Assembly (NCBI GenBank): GCA_964036665.1
Contig: OZ038526.1
Coordinates: 10,850,001 to 10,914,000 of the forward strand
Source of the DNA: Gordius sp. MW1
Taxonomy: Eukaryota > Nematomorpha > Gordioida > Gordea > Gordiidae
Direction of reading: 5' to 3'
Length of the DNA stretch: 64,000 nt
A program made the position numbers and the translations under genes. Below the pieces are notes generated by a model. It was not told the origin of the DNA. It searched no databases and worked only from the letters and a program-made list of their open reading frames with translations. Each line of letters starts with the position of its first letter. The stretch's first letter is position 1. Positions 46,200 through 58,324 of the stretch are shown here, in pieces.

Positions 46200-47544
46200 T
46201 TGTTTTTTGTTGCTTTTAACCAATAAAGGAATTTGGCAGAATATTTGGTTTGCCATTAGATTTTAGTTGTTTTAGGTGTTACTATTTTTTTTGTAAATAT
46301 CATCTTACATTTAACACACATTTTTATTTTATAAATAAGATTGAGGTGGCTAAAATAATAAATTTAAGATTTTGATATGTTCCCGCCAAATCAAATCTTA
46401 ATTTAATAATAATTTAATTTATTGGCATAACTTTTAAATCGAATTGCATATTTTAACAATTGACGGAAGCAAATTTTTCAGATTTATAAAAGTGCCCTGT
46501 ATTAAATTAAATTCTCGATCAAAATATATATGTAGACATCTGTTCAGTATAGGTCATTTTAGTTAAGCCGTTTTATTGATTAATTTAATATATAGAATAT
46601 TTCTAAAATATTAGTATTTTGCAGGCCAAATCAATATCATTTTACTTTGCTTAAATTGTGATTTTAATATTGTTTTTGATATATAATGTTTTAATTTTTA
46701 ATAATCTAATTTTTCTATAATACTTTTGCAGCAAAGCTCAACTTTTGACTATATAACCCTTTTTTTATTAAATTAAAATACTGGCATTTTGGCTTAGGGC
46801 GCTGATTATTACGCAAGTAGACAAATGATTGATAATGTGAGACTCATTTTAAATTATTTATTTTAAGTAACTAAAATTAAAAATTGGAGGTAAATTTCAG
46901 CCAGTGACGCTTTACATGAGTTTAAATATTTATTTGATAATTAAAATGAAATAATGCGTTGGGAATGCGTTTAAATTGCTTCCATTTATTTTCCAAGCAA
47001 ATTAAAGGCGAAAACAATGCCTCTTCCTAAAGCAAATCCTGGAAACAGTGATTTTTGTATCATATGATAGGTTTATTTAGTAAAACTCTCGCTGTTAATA
47101 TAATTACATGCAAGTCATACAATGTTAACTCACTAAAAATGATTATTTGTTTTGTTTTGCAAATTTTATAATTATTAATAAGACAATCAAGTTTTAATTA
47201 ATTTTAGCTCAGGATGACCATGGGTAATCAGAGATAGCCTTAAATCGAAAGTTGCCTGTTTAAAGTTGCTTACATGTCAAATCTAACGTAGTTCTGTCAC
47301 TCTCACTCCCAAAATCAAATGTTAAAATCCAGTCGTCTTCTATCGTGTCAGCAATAAGTCTAATTAGTGATATATTTTCAAAAGGTTTTCTTTGATTGCA
47401 ACCCTAACATCAGCTAAATATAATAAAGAAGAGAGCATTTCCTAAACCATAGTTTCTTTCATAAAGGGGAACAGCCCCAAACCATGATGTTCAAAAGTCA
47501 CCCTGGCATCAAAACTGAGAAAATAATTTTGGCTCACAATTAGG
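46200..47544. other. AT-rich intergenic sequence, nothing recognised
   Basis: No convincing frame, RNA gene or element boundary was seen. Confidence 0.35.
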
Positions 47545-47800
47545 GCTTGGCACGGGACGGCCGACCCGAGCTCAATCCGGCCCAAAAGAGTTTTGGGTAG
47601 GGCTCTGCCGAAATTTAGTAAAATAATAGGGCTCGGGTCGGGTCTAATGGAGCGGCCCGTAGCTCGACTTGAATTAAACGCAAGTCAACCTAACCATTTA
47701 TAGAATATGAACCTATAAATAAATATCTTTGTAAAGCGTACTAAATATGGCTTTAAAGCTCGACCTCATTCCCGATATTTAATAATTTTTTGATTATTGC
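47545..47800. mobile_element. Fragment related to the hAT-like element at 24654
   Basis: GGCCCAAAAGAGTTTTGGG and the following AACCTAACCATTTATA..ATATGA... stretch align with 24,690-24,900. The rest of the element is absent. Confidence 0.55.
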
Positions 47801-47849
47801 AAATTTATCTAGTAATTATTTAATAATTGCTATGCAATTTTAAATCGTT

Positions 47850-48070
47850 TGTGTTTCAATCTCGTCTCGGTCTCGAAAGCTAATTCTCGTCTCGGGTGCG
47901 ATTATAAAAATATCGATCTCCTCTCTGGTTAGAAAAATCTCGGTCTCGTCTCTGCGAGATTTCTCGACATGTCTCGACTAAAAATTTTTTTTGAACTATT
48001 TAAATTTTTGCCCTTATTTTTTTTAAATTATAACATAAATACAGGCGAACCATTTTTTATTCAGAATCTT
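47850..48070. repeat. CTCGTCTCGGTCTCG-rich transposon-end fragment
   Basis: Clustered CTCGTCTCGG variants match the 12,700 fragment in reverse complement. A similar cluster, in inverted orientation, lies at 50,835-50,920. The two could be the ends of one old element into which the Helentron-like copy 4 inserted. Confidence 0.4.
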
Positions 48071-48960
48071 AATGATTTTGTTATTAATATCGCTTGTCTA
48101 CTACTTTACTATATATTATCCGTTTTAATATTGATATTTGTTTTTATAATGTTAATTAATTTAAAAATTACATAATAAAAAACATGTTGTTATTAAGCTT
48201 GTATCCTACCTTACTTTATTGTATAAAGTGATTTACCAATCAATGATATTAACAGTTTCTACAGAAATTTTAAAAATCATTAAATTTGTAACTGTCTGCC
48301 TCTACACGCAAAAATTGTCAAATAATAAAAGTAATTTAAAATTTTAAATGTGGGCAAAAAAAATTATTATAATTGCATATTTGAACTGGCTAGGATCTGT
48401 AGTTAGCGTAGACAAAAATAAGTACCTAATGCTTTTAGATCAATGTTTCAAACGTCTGATATAACTATTATCAGCTCGATTCTAAAGAATTTATTGCATT
48501 TTTATTATTGTTATATGGTCAGAGAAACTATAAAGGTGCGTATGGATACTTCGCATTATTATTATAATAACATAAGTAGTTAGTTGCACACATTACAAAG
48601 TTGAAAAGTAGTAGGTTGGTTACTAAATTAGTACCAAAAGAAATATAAAGTTTCAATAAATTGCACCTATATAATTTTATAACATATACTTTTACATTCA
48701 CAATATAACGATTTTATTATAGTTTAAAATATATTATAGTATGTCCCAAAATATTTACTTTTGGCTTTTTTTAAATGGCCATAGAATATTTATTTAAAAA
48801 TTAAGCTTAAGCTTTATATTTTTGTTTGCTAAATCGTGACATTTACAAGAAATTTAATAGTGTCAACCCTACAATATGAAAGGTAATGTAAATGGCAGAA
48901 CAAATGCTAATTGTTATTTGCAGCTTAAGAATATCAGAGGTGGCATTGATCAGTTCAATA

Positions 48961-50339
48961 AAACTCGGGCCTTCGGCCCTCGTGGGAAGGGGGAGAAGGG
49001 AAGGGAAGAGGGGAAGGGAAGGGGGGACGACTCATCTGTACTTCGTATAAATGTATCATATTTGCTATGCAATTTATGGGCGAGAAAGGTGGGAAGGGGC
49101 GAGAATGCCTATAGGGGGTATTAAATGCCTAATGATTAATTAATTATTTATACAAATTTTCCATTATAGGCAAAATGTAATATAGGCAAAATGTAATATA
49201 GGCAAGGGTTAGGGTTAGATTTAGTGTTTGCATCTAGTTGCGTATTACATTAGTTTTTATGGCCTTTAGTGATTATGGGTCTAACAAACATTATATTATA
49301 AAACATCACAATGTTAAGAATTTGCGGAATTGTTGGGAGAAATTTTTTGTTGAATTTGAACAATTTTTAATTAAAAAAATCAAAAATTTGGCCAATGGTC
49401 ATTTTTTCTCTATTGGTCAGTACCAACAGATACTCTATAAGTCAACAATGATAGCCAAAAAAACGGAAAAAAAAATTTTATGCTCACTTTGGCCAATGGT
49501 CATTTTTTTCCATTGGTCAGCAGCCAGCACACGGTAAAAGTGGATATACATTCATAAGAGTGAAAAAAAACGAAAAAAAGTTTTCGAATCACATTTTTGC
49601 CAATGGTCATTTTATTCCATTGGTCAGCAGCCAGCGGACGGCCAAAAAGTCATAATAGCAATGGTAGGAACAGGAACAATCATGATAGTCAAAAAAAAAC
49701 GAAAAAAATAATTTCGATTCACATTTTGGCCAATGGTCATTTTTTCCATCGGTCAGGAGCCAGCGGACGGCCAAAAAGTCATAATAGCAATGGTAGTAAC
49801 AGGAACAATCATAATAGTCAAAAAAAAACGAAAAAATAAACTCGGATTCACATTTTGGCCAATGGTCATTTTTTTCATTGGTCAGCAGCCAGCGGACGGC
49901 CAAAAAGTCTTATTATCAATGATAGTAACAAGAACAATCATAAGAGTCAAAAAAAACTCCGGGATTCTAACCCAAAAACTAGTTAAATTGCATAGCAATT
50001 AAAAGTAAACAACTTTTATTTATGTTTATTATATAACTAGTTAAATTGCATAGTAATTAAAAGTAAACAACTTTTATTTATGTTTATTATATAATAGATA
50101 ATTTAACCAATCTTATAAATAACACACCGAGAGATGAGGGGTGGGGCACCTCTTATGCATTAATTTAAAAAATAACACAGCGAGGGAGATAGAGATGAGG
50201 GGTGGGGCACCTCTTTCTCATGCATTAATTTAAAAAATCGATAACCTAATATACCCAATGCAAATAGATAGGGATGGACGGACGGACGGACGGACAACAA
50301 AAAACGAGCCCATAAATTGCATAGCAATTAAAAATCTTG
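48961..50339 (-). mobile_element. Helentron-like (HINE) element, copy 4
   Basis: From left to right: GGGCCTTCGGCCC hairpin, purine tract, inverted subterminal repeat, a short linker, tandem units (49,385-49,960), ~60-bp AACTAGTTAAATTGCATAG units, a GGACGGAC microsatellite (50,274-50,296), and the terminal AATTGCATAGCAATT. It is shorter than copies 2 and 3 because the core and the tRNA-like module are missing. Confidence 0.65.
49385..49960. repeat. Tandem array of CCAATGG-hairpin units in copy 4
   Basis: Five units of the same type as at 18130-19250, in the same orientation; the first is diverged. Confidence 0.75.
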
Positions 50340-51167
50340 GCAGAATCATGTTTAAATCTATAATGGTCTATTAGATAGCGAAAGATGCTATCGAAATCAA
50401 TCGTTCGGCATGCACAGAAGGCGCTAGGGTGCGTAAAAAATCTTTAGCCAAATTTATGCAAATATTGTTTAATTAAATTAACTATTTAAAATATCATCAC
50501 ATCAAATAGGATGTTGTGATTGTTGCGAAATTTGAAGATGTTAGTATTTACTACTTTATGAGAACTTATGTTTGTATGCTCATATTATATTTATGCGTAG
50601 GATAAAAATATGTAATAAATATGTTAAATATTGATTCACAAGCCGCAAAGGCTACTAATTTTTTTGAACAAGCTAAAATAACTAAAATTAAATTTTACAT
50701 TGAAGATTTACTATCGATTGAATTTGGGTGTGTAAAATATTCAATATTAAAGGAATTCTAATTTAATTTACATTTAACATCTTAAATGTGAATTACAAAT
50801 ATATACTAAAATAACTGTATATGACTATGATGGCCAAATCTCGTCAAGTCTCGAGGTCAAAATTCTCATCTCATCTCAAAAAACCGAGACGAGCCTAGAC
50901 CGAGATTTCTTGGCTTTTCCACATTATTATAAATATTAGCTATTAAAACCTTAAAATTAAAATATGTAAAAAATACAAAAAGAAAGCATTAATTTTAAAC
51001 CGTTAAAAAACTTATTTTTTAAAGTCAAATTTTTTCGTCAAAAAATAAAATTAGTACTAGAATTAATTGTAGTTGAATTAATAATAATCAAATCATTCTT
51101 AATTTAAATGGTAGTATACCATTCAAATGTAAAATTTGCTTCATACTCTTTTATTTAAAAAGTCAGC

Positions 51168-51868
51168 TAGAGCCCTGCAAAATGAAATTTCTTCCATTCG
51201 AGCCCGGCCCGAGCCCGACTTCTCAATTTTTACCGAAAGATTTTTTTGTTTTGGGCCCGACCTGAGCCCACCTCGATTTTTCAAATAAAATTTTTGAAAA
51301 ATTTATTTTTGAAAATTATTTCACCATCTAAATATAAAAGCATTAGATTGTTATTACTTGTAATTTACAACTAGGATAAGTAATAAAAAATTTTTCACTC
51401 GTTACAATTTATTCGGTTAATCATTTAGAGCTGAAAATTTGAATTATTAAAATATATTCTTAACAGTTCAAACAAAATAAAACTCCTTTTGAAATATTTA
51501 CTTATCTTATTTCTAAAGTTGTAACAGCTACTATAAATCTATTTAAATACTAGAATAAGATTTGCAATTCAGGTCAGTTATATTATAATAGACAAGGGAA
51601 AAAAGCTGATGTTTGGAAGCTATATAATGTACGCTGTGCGAAAAATAATTATTTAATATCGAGTTTTATTTAAATCCTATTTTATAAAAGATTAATTTGT
51701 TTTAGTTTAATTCGGGCCGAGCTTGGGCTTCGGGTCGAGCCGCCGCATTAGGCCCGACCCGAGCCCGAGACCGGATAAAATTATACAATTCTGCCCGAAG
51801 CCCGGCCCGAAACCTATTGGGCCGGGCTGAGCTCGGGCCGGGCTTCGGGCGGCCCGTGCAGGGCTCTG
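51168..51868. mobile_element. hAT MITE with TAGAGCCCTGCA ends, 701 bp
   Basis: The ends are TAGAGCCCTGCA and TGCAGGGCTCTG. It is collinear and clearly homologous over its full length with 37838-38541, in the same orientation. The 8-bp flanks (AAGTCAGC and GGCCTTAC) do not match, so it is older, or one side has changed. Confidence 0.8.
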
Positions 51869-52471
51869 GGCCTTACTCACAATCGATATATTTTAAAATG
51901 TTGAAATTGGCGCTTTTGAGCCCTGCACGTATTTATACAATAGGACCAATACAAAACCTTTTAATTTAAAGGATTTAAAATGCCTAGAACGCTTTTAATT
52001 CTTAGATTAAGAATCCACAGCTAAATGCTTTGATCGCACGCGATTATTTTATTAAAAACTAAATATTTATAACATAATTTTTAACTGCCGATATTACGAA
52101 TTACTTTTAGCTTTTCAGATGTTGGTAGACTAGCTAGATATCTAACTCAAGGGTTAGATTTAAAAAACATATATTGTGATATTTATGTATTTCATATAAT
52201 AATAATTAGAAATATTGTCTTGGTTTTATAATTTAATTAGTGTAAGGTACTAGCTAATACTTTTCCCTTGGGGGGGGGGCAAACTTAAACTTTACACCAG
52301 TGGGGGGGGGGTCTATGGCTATCTATTAAATTTTCTTTCATTTTTCAAATTCAATAATTAGCTATTATTATCTGTTATTTTTGTTTGAATTCACTTGAGC
52401 TCATACCTTTTTGAGTCCGTAAGATCTTCCCCCTTTCGTTTATCTTCGACTTACACATGAGCATGCGAAAT

Positions 52472-53020
52472 TGTAGACCTGCACCGAGCCTCTTTAGGTC
52501 AATCAACCCGCCCGTTATAACTGTATAAACTCTGAATAATAAACGAATGACCCAACCCGAAAATTTTTAAGTCAACCCGTGCCCGGGACCGTATACAAAA
52601 ACTTAAATTTTGCATCTTAATTGTAATTTTTTTTATTGAATGAATAATATATATTTATTAAATATGTTAGGTAATAATGATCATGAAAAAAATGTATTTA
52701 TATAAATAATAAATTAGCCTATTATTGAATTTATAGATTTTCAGAGGTTATGATTGGATTGATAACATAATCAATATAACTTTCGCGTTGAGTATTGATG
52801 ACTGAATAATTAATGCGAAAAATATAATTTTATTTTTATTAATTTAATAAACATTCTGTAAATTAACATAAACATCATGAAAACACACCTTTGTGCATAC
52901 ATTATAAATAAAAAACAAACTAATCTATATAATTTATAAGGGGCTTAGCGGGCCTCGCTAATATCTATGTACGGCTTGGGCCCGCTAGGCTATATTACGG
53001 CCCATCCCTGGCCCGTTGTT
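52472..53020. mobile_element. Degraded GC-ended hAT-like element
   Basis: It begins TAGACCTGCACCGAGCC, close to the TAGAGACCTGCAACGGGCC end type, and closes near GGCCCATCCCTGGCCCG. The interior is AT-rich with no frame. Confidence 0.4.
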
Positions 53021-55041
53021 TTCTTAAAAGTGAAAGCTTAAGGGTAATTTTGTTTAGAGAAGTCTCTAAGGGAAATAACCAGCAATCCAATAATTTTTAT
53101 TTATGATGAAAAATGCATATAGTTTACTAATAACGAAACTATGCAATTAAAGAGATTATATTAAGGCTACATAAAATCATATGGCGTATAGTCAGTTTAT
53201 ACAAATCAATTCCCGAAACGGGTCTCTTTACTTAATATTTGAAAATGATCCCATTGGTAAAACAATATAGCGGCTGTTTTTATAGAATCCTACTCAATTG
53301 CTAACTGCTCAAACGTTTTATAAAGCGCATTTTGGTACATTTAAAAATTATCAAATATATGAAATAAAAGTCATATAAACAACATTTTTTTATTAATTAA
53401 AAATAATATTTTTATATAACCTTATTTAAAAGTTATAATATAAGTAAGTATAGGTGTAAGAGTATAATATTATAGCATAATAATAAACGCTTATATTTTG
53501 GTTTACTCACCTAGGCTTTGATTTTATTATTTGTGTAATAATAATTATATCTATTTATATTGCAATAAGATTTTGATATCATGAAAAGTTTGTTTTGAGA
53601 AAGATTAAATATATATTTGAATAATGAATCATCTTTCATACATTTTTTATCTTAGAAAAGGTAAAATGAGAATAAAATTGTAATGCAAATTTCACAATAA
53701 TACATAAAGTAACTTTTATATTTGTTAATAGCCATATAGCTTGAGTACATTACAGTAAATGCTGAAAAGATCTAAGAAATAACTACAAGTGCACAACAAA
53801 TTGTAATGCAAATTTGACAATTAAATAATGAGTCTTTTATCATAGTTTTTTATATAAAAAGTTAATTTAGATTTTATTCTTTTTGGATAGAATTAAACTT
53901 TAACAAATGATAATAGACTAGATTTTTTTAGTGATCTACTTTAAATATACAAATATCATCTTTTTACTTTTAGAAAGCTATATATAGTTTATCATGTCTG
54001 TAAACAAATACTATCAATTGCTTCTGACAAATAGATATGTGATGAAGGTGATATTGAAATTCCCTACTTGTAGTTCTTACTCATTTACATTTAAAATATA
54101 TGTATGATCATGTGGCTTTGCCACCTTAACTTAATGCATTCAAATGTTCTATTATTAATAATACACCTTAATTGAACATCTCATATTCATTTTCTTGAGG
54201 TGATATCAAGATATATTACCTCAATATACCATAAATAGCTCCTAATGGTTAAATATTAACTCTGTTAGTTCACATACATACACTTTAGCACATCCATTAT
54301 TGTTCATAAAATTTATAAATCCACATTTTGCAAAAACCTATAAACATGATTACTGGCAATATTAAATCCATAATTAGTTATCTGTTTGATATAATAGTTC
54401 CTAACATATTTAGTATGTTGTTATTATATAAACCATAGAATTAAAGTTATCTTTGTTATGAGCAAAATTAGTCACATAGGGATGCACTTTTAAAGTTAAA
54501 CTGAAATCTCAATTGTTAATAGTATACTGATACAGTTACAATTGTTGATAGTTGTGGGGGGTTAATTGTTAGAAAAACTAAATTTTTACATTTAAAAAAT
54601 GAAATAACTCCAATAACTTGATACTATAACTTACAGACTGTAATAATTTATAACATTAAGTGATGAAAATTATCAGCAATAACATATATTGGACACAATC
54701 ACATAAGTTAAAAACTTTATTGCAAATTAAGACAATCCTTTTTAATATTAACAAAACATCAAAAAATAGAGTTTACAAATTGCACAACGTAAATTATGAA
54801 TATTATATATTGAAAGCACAAACTATGGGATGTAAAAATGGTGGGAGGCAAGGCAGGAGCAAACTGAGAACTACCAGAGGCACAATCTATAAGGATTATA
54901 AAGTATTTTTTTTAAACTTACAACTATGGGGAGGCTATAAGAAATAAAATTAAATTCTAATAGTTAACTCTAAACTTACTTGTTATATTTTCAATGTTGA
55001 GGGTCTGCAATGGTGAACATGAAGGAATTTGAAAGGGTAAG
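53021..55041. other. AT-rich intergenic sequence, nothing recognised
   Basis: Only a short duplicated stretch (GCTATAAGAAATA.AATTAAATT at about 54,930 and 55,047) was noticed. No gene or delimitable element. Confidence 0.35.
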
Positions 55042-55281
55042 TTAAGGGAAGCTATAAGAAATAGAATTAAATTTTATATCATTACTTCTATGTGGGATAT
55101 TGTCATGTTGGTGTGTCAGGTTAAATTGGGAATTATGATAAATAGCTCTAGCTCCACATTTTTGGGCCCTACATCTATAATATTCCTGCATTTTTCCCCC
55201 CACTTTTATATTGACGTATTGAAAATCACCAAATACCAGAATTGGTTTTTGATTTGGGGATAATATAAATTCAATAGACAT
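55042..55281 (-). CDS. FLYWCH-type zinc-finger reading frame (partial gene or MULE remnant)
   Basis: The 79-residue frame reads FILSPNQKPILVFGDFQYVN, then YYRCRAQKCGARAIYH and THQHDN. This follows the FLYWCH zinc-finger plan (F, L, Y, aromatic, C..C, H.H). FLYWCH fingers bind DNA and are common at the N-terminus of MULE transposases and in some host regulators. The start ATG at 55281 sits just before the domain. A CATAGAA|GTAATG donor after the last His suggests that the exon may splice onward, but I found no partner exon. It is either a piece of a host gene or a transposase relic. Confidence 0.5.
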   Translation of the reverse strand: MSIEFILSPNQKPILVFGDFQYVNIKVGGKMQEYYRCRAQKCGARAIYHNSQFNLTHQHDNIPHRSNDIKFNSISYSFP

Positions 55282-55305
55282 GGAATAATGATTAAGGGTA
55301 AAAGG

Positions 55306-55393
55306 AAATGTTCAAAATGCGTGGGAATTAACCAAATGTTCAAAATGCGTGGGAATTAACGATCGTTAATAAGTTATTAACGATCGTTAATAA
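55306..55393. repeat. Direct repeats followed by two TTAACGATCGTTAA palindromes
   Basis: A 27-bp sequence (ATGTTCAAAATGCGTGGG core) is repeated at 55306-55332 and 55334-55360. It is followed by perfect palindromes of 16 bp (55355-55370) and 20 bp (55374-55393, TTATTAACGATCGTTAATAA). They lie just upstream of the FLYWCH frame on the minus strand. Confidence 0.7.
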
Positions 55394-56111
55394 TCTATTA
55401 ACGATATAACGTTTGAGTAGTTGGTAATTGAGCATGTAGGGTTTTTATAACAGGCTGGTATTGATCCAATCCCAAATATTATACCATACATATGATTTAA
55501 GGTGTTGTTTTTAAAAACATATTAGATTTTAATTGCCCCCCCCCCCTTTTTCATTGCTTTTAACAAAGCGGGAATTTTAAATAAATAAGCCACTAGCTCA
55601 ATCAAAAGATTTACTTATTTGCAAACTAATAAAATAATTACTATTAATTAAATTACGATATAAATATTTGCCTGAGGGGGGAGCCAACGGGAACAGGATT
55701 TTTCCCTTAGGGGGGGGGGGTGAAGGGGCCAGGATTTTGAACATGGAACGGCCTTGCCCACCTTGGCTGTTTTTAATTCTACCTGTTGCGTTTTTTTGAT
55801 TTGATTGATAGCCACAAATTTTCTGTTTCGCCTCAATTTGCATTTGATAGGCATTGTCCTAAACATAAATTAATACATAGTTAAAGATTTTTGCATAGTT
55901 GGTTGCTAATTCACTTTATTAAGCAAAAATTTTGCTCAAATTATTAATATAAATATTTCAAAAATCGTAATATAATGCAACTAAGTAACAAATGAATCAA
56001 AATTTGGTATTATTCACCTCGTATAACTGTGCCACATATTTTAGATATTTTAATCACCCACTCCTAACATATGATTAGGTTTTAGGCGTTTGCGATCGAT
56101 ATTAGCGTAGA

Positions 56112-56765
56112 ATGTCTGTAGCACCTAAAATTCAGATAGATCAACTAAATAATGATAATATAGAAAAAGTAAGTCTAATATTTTTAAGCAAAGTAATTTT
56201 ATTTAAAAGAATAGAGTTGACATCGACAATGTGTATTATTCTTTGCCTACAAATATCAACAAAGCTTCGAAAATCCCATTGTTACCTAGAAGTCAAAGTC
56301 TTGAATTTGAAATTTTGATCCTAAAAAGCGTAGGAAATATACATTTACAATAAACAAATTTACTATTTTAAGAAATTCAATTATTTTATAATTATTCCTT
56401 TTTTAATAGATACATGATTATTACAAGCATAATGAAGAGAACTTTGTAAAAAACAAGTTAAATGAACTATCAGTCAATAAATACACAAGTTATTCATCTG
56501 CCTCAGAATTTGCGTAAAATGCATTAAAGCTAGATGTTCAATATTATATATGTTGTTAATAGTCCTTATTAAAGCAAATTACATATAACATAGATATTTT
56601 AGGTCAATTTATATTTATTTTAGATTGAGTGAAGGTGCAGAAAAATTTGTATCAGCTAGAATCAAAAGCATCCGGAGTTCATTAACCTTAAGAGGAGAAC
56701 GTTTTAAAGAAATTTTAAGAGAGGAGTCAGATGAAGGGAGTGATGCTGATTCAAGCTGTGAGTAG
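56112..56765 (+). CDS. Small three-exon gene for an unrecognised 100-residue protein
   Basis: Exons 56112-56168, 56410-56513 and 56624-56765 join in frame with GTAAGT and GTAAAA donors and AATAG and TTTAG acceptors. The total of 303 nt includes a TAG stop. The protein starts MSVAPKIQIDQLNND. Its middle is charged and probably helical (KIHDYYKHNEENFVKNKL), with a serine-rich stretch, and it ends in an acidic tail (EESDEGSDADSSCE). There is no signal peptide and no membrane segment. I do not recognise the family. The short, compositionally biased frame could mislead, but three frame-compatible exons with good splice sites make a real gene likely. The initiator context is AGAATGT. AATAAA at 57147-57152 may be its poly(A) signal. 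Confidence 0.65.
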
Positions 56766-57410
56766 AAACATATTGATAATTTAAATGTTATAATCAAAAA
56801 GAAGAGGGGTTTATATGCAAAGTTGTTAAATATTTTAATCTTGTGCTTTTTAATTTAACTTATAAAATTTGTTAGTCTATCTGGTTAATTTTACTATGTT
56901 GTATAAACTGCACATATGTATATGTTGATAGCTTAAAAATATTTTGATTTAAATGGTGTCATTATTATTCAAGAAAGTGTTTTGCCCCAATGCAAGATGC
57001 ACTTATCTAATGTTGTTCTAGTCTTCCCAATGTCACCCTGACTTCATTGTCCATTATGTTTGCCATCACTCCTATCTTTAAAATTAATTTTAGGAGTAGC
57101 AACTGGTTTGCAAATGCTTGTATTTTTGATATTATGCTCTTTTTTTAATAAAGTCTTAAAATAATGATAAGAATAATATTTGGAAAAAAACATTGATTAG
57201 AAATGGGCCTTTGAGGCTTTAATGAATTTGAAATTCTTATTAAGAGACAAGTGGAAATAACTAATAATTTTAGTATTTTTGCATAAATGCCTAAACTTGT
57301 GCCTATACAAAAAACAATATTAAATTGATCAACTGCCTCTAGGGTAATTTTAGTGGAATGTGGATATCAAATGTATATCATTTCTCACATGTAAACGTGA
57401 TACTCCATAC

Positions 57411-57617
57411 TAGTGTTGTAAAAACGGCTGGTTGTTTGGTCGACCCTTGGTTTAAATCAACAAAACATAAACAGACTAAAGGTTTTTTACTTTGTTTTTC
57501 TTAGTCGCATTAACAGACCAAACATTTCTTGGTCAAACCTTTCCCTCTGTTTATGTTTAGTTGACTAAAACCAAAGGTTGACCAAACAAACAAAACCCAG
57601 CTGTTTTTACATCACTA
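57411..57617. mobile_element. hAT MITE with TAGTGTTGTAAAAAC ends, 207 bp
   Basis: The inverted ends TAGTGTTGTAAAAACGGCTG and (inward) TAGTGATGTAAAAACAGCTG are flanked by a perfect 8-bp duplication CTCCATAC (57403-57410 and 57618-57625). The interior is a longer imperfect inverted repeat around TTTGGTCGACC-like motifs. It is non-coding. Confidence 0.87.
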
Positions 57618-57625
57618 CTCCATAC

Positions 57626-58324
57626 AAAGGGGGACAAAAAATTTACTAAGCCATAGTTATGCCTTATAAAGCTAGTTTGTTAGACAATAGTTGCAAATGC
57701 ATTTGAAACTTTCTTTAATTTGTTGGCCAAACTTAATAATATTTATCCAAGTCAATGCGTTTGGATAATCATAAGCCTATTACTGGAAATTTATGTATTA
57801 TTATCCAGCCAAATTCAGGGCGACAAACTGGGCTGGGTGGCAAAAGGGGGCATATCCTTGTATGATTACTTTTTTAAAGCTGTATTCACGTTTACTGAGA
57901 CATGGTCTTGTTTGAATCAATTTAACGTTTGAAAGTTAAAGGTGTGATTTTATTTATTTTGTCGAATTTAAATTGAATTTAGATGTCATTAATGTTAACT
58001 TTTTGTTCCTTTGTAAGTATTTTATGTTTTAAAAAGTTTTTAATTATTTGTAATTTCTATAAAAAATTATTGGAAAGGTATATAACCGTTTTAAATTTAG
58101 TCTTAATTTCATTTATGATTGGCAATAAACAATCTGTTAAAGTTTGTTTTGTGGGTTATAAATTGTTTTAATAAACATCATTGATCAGAAGTGTTCTACA
58201 CATTTTACCCTAAAATACTAGTTTTTCTTTTCTTTTGAGCCTAAGTTTAGAATATCAAAAATCGTTTAACGAAAATTGTTGAATTTACCTAATATATATT
58301 CATGATTTTGAGTCGCCAAAACAA
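57626..58324. other. Region upstream of the channel gene, nothing recognised
   Basis: It may hold the promoter or a non-coding first exon of the channel gene. A possible acceptor (ATTTTGAG before TCGCC) lies 13 bases before the chosen ATG, so an upstream exon cannot be excluded. Confidence 0.35.

Noticed and set aside
20955..49220. TTAGGG-like short repeats at about 20,957 and 49,206
   Set aside because: Only about two units at each site, not a telomeric array.
18130..50000. CRISPR-like arrays in the regular tandem repeats
   Set aside because: The units are contiguous tandem copies without unique spacers, and the host is an animal nuclear genome.
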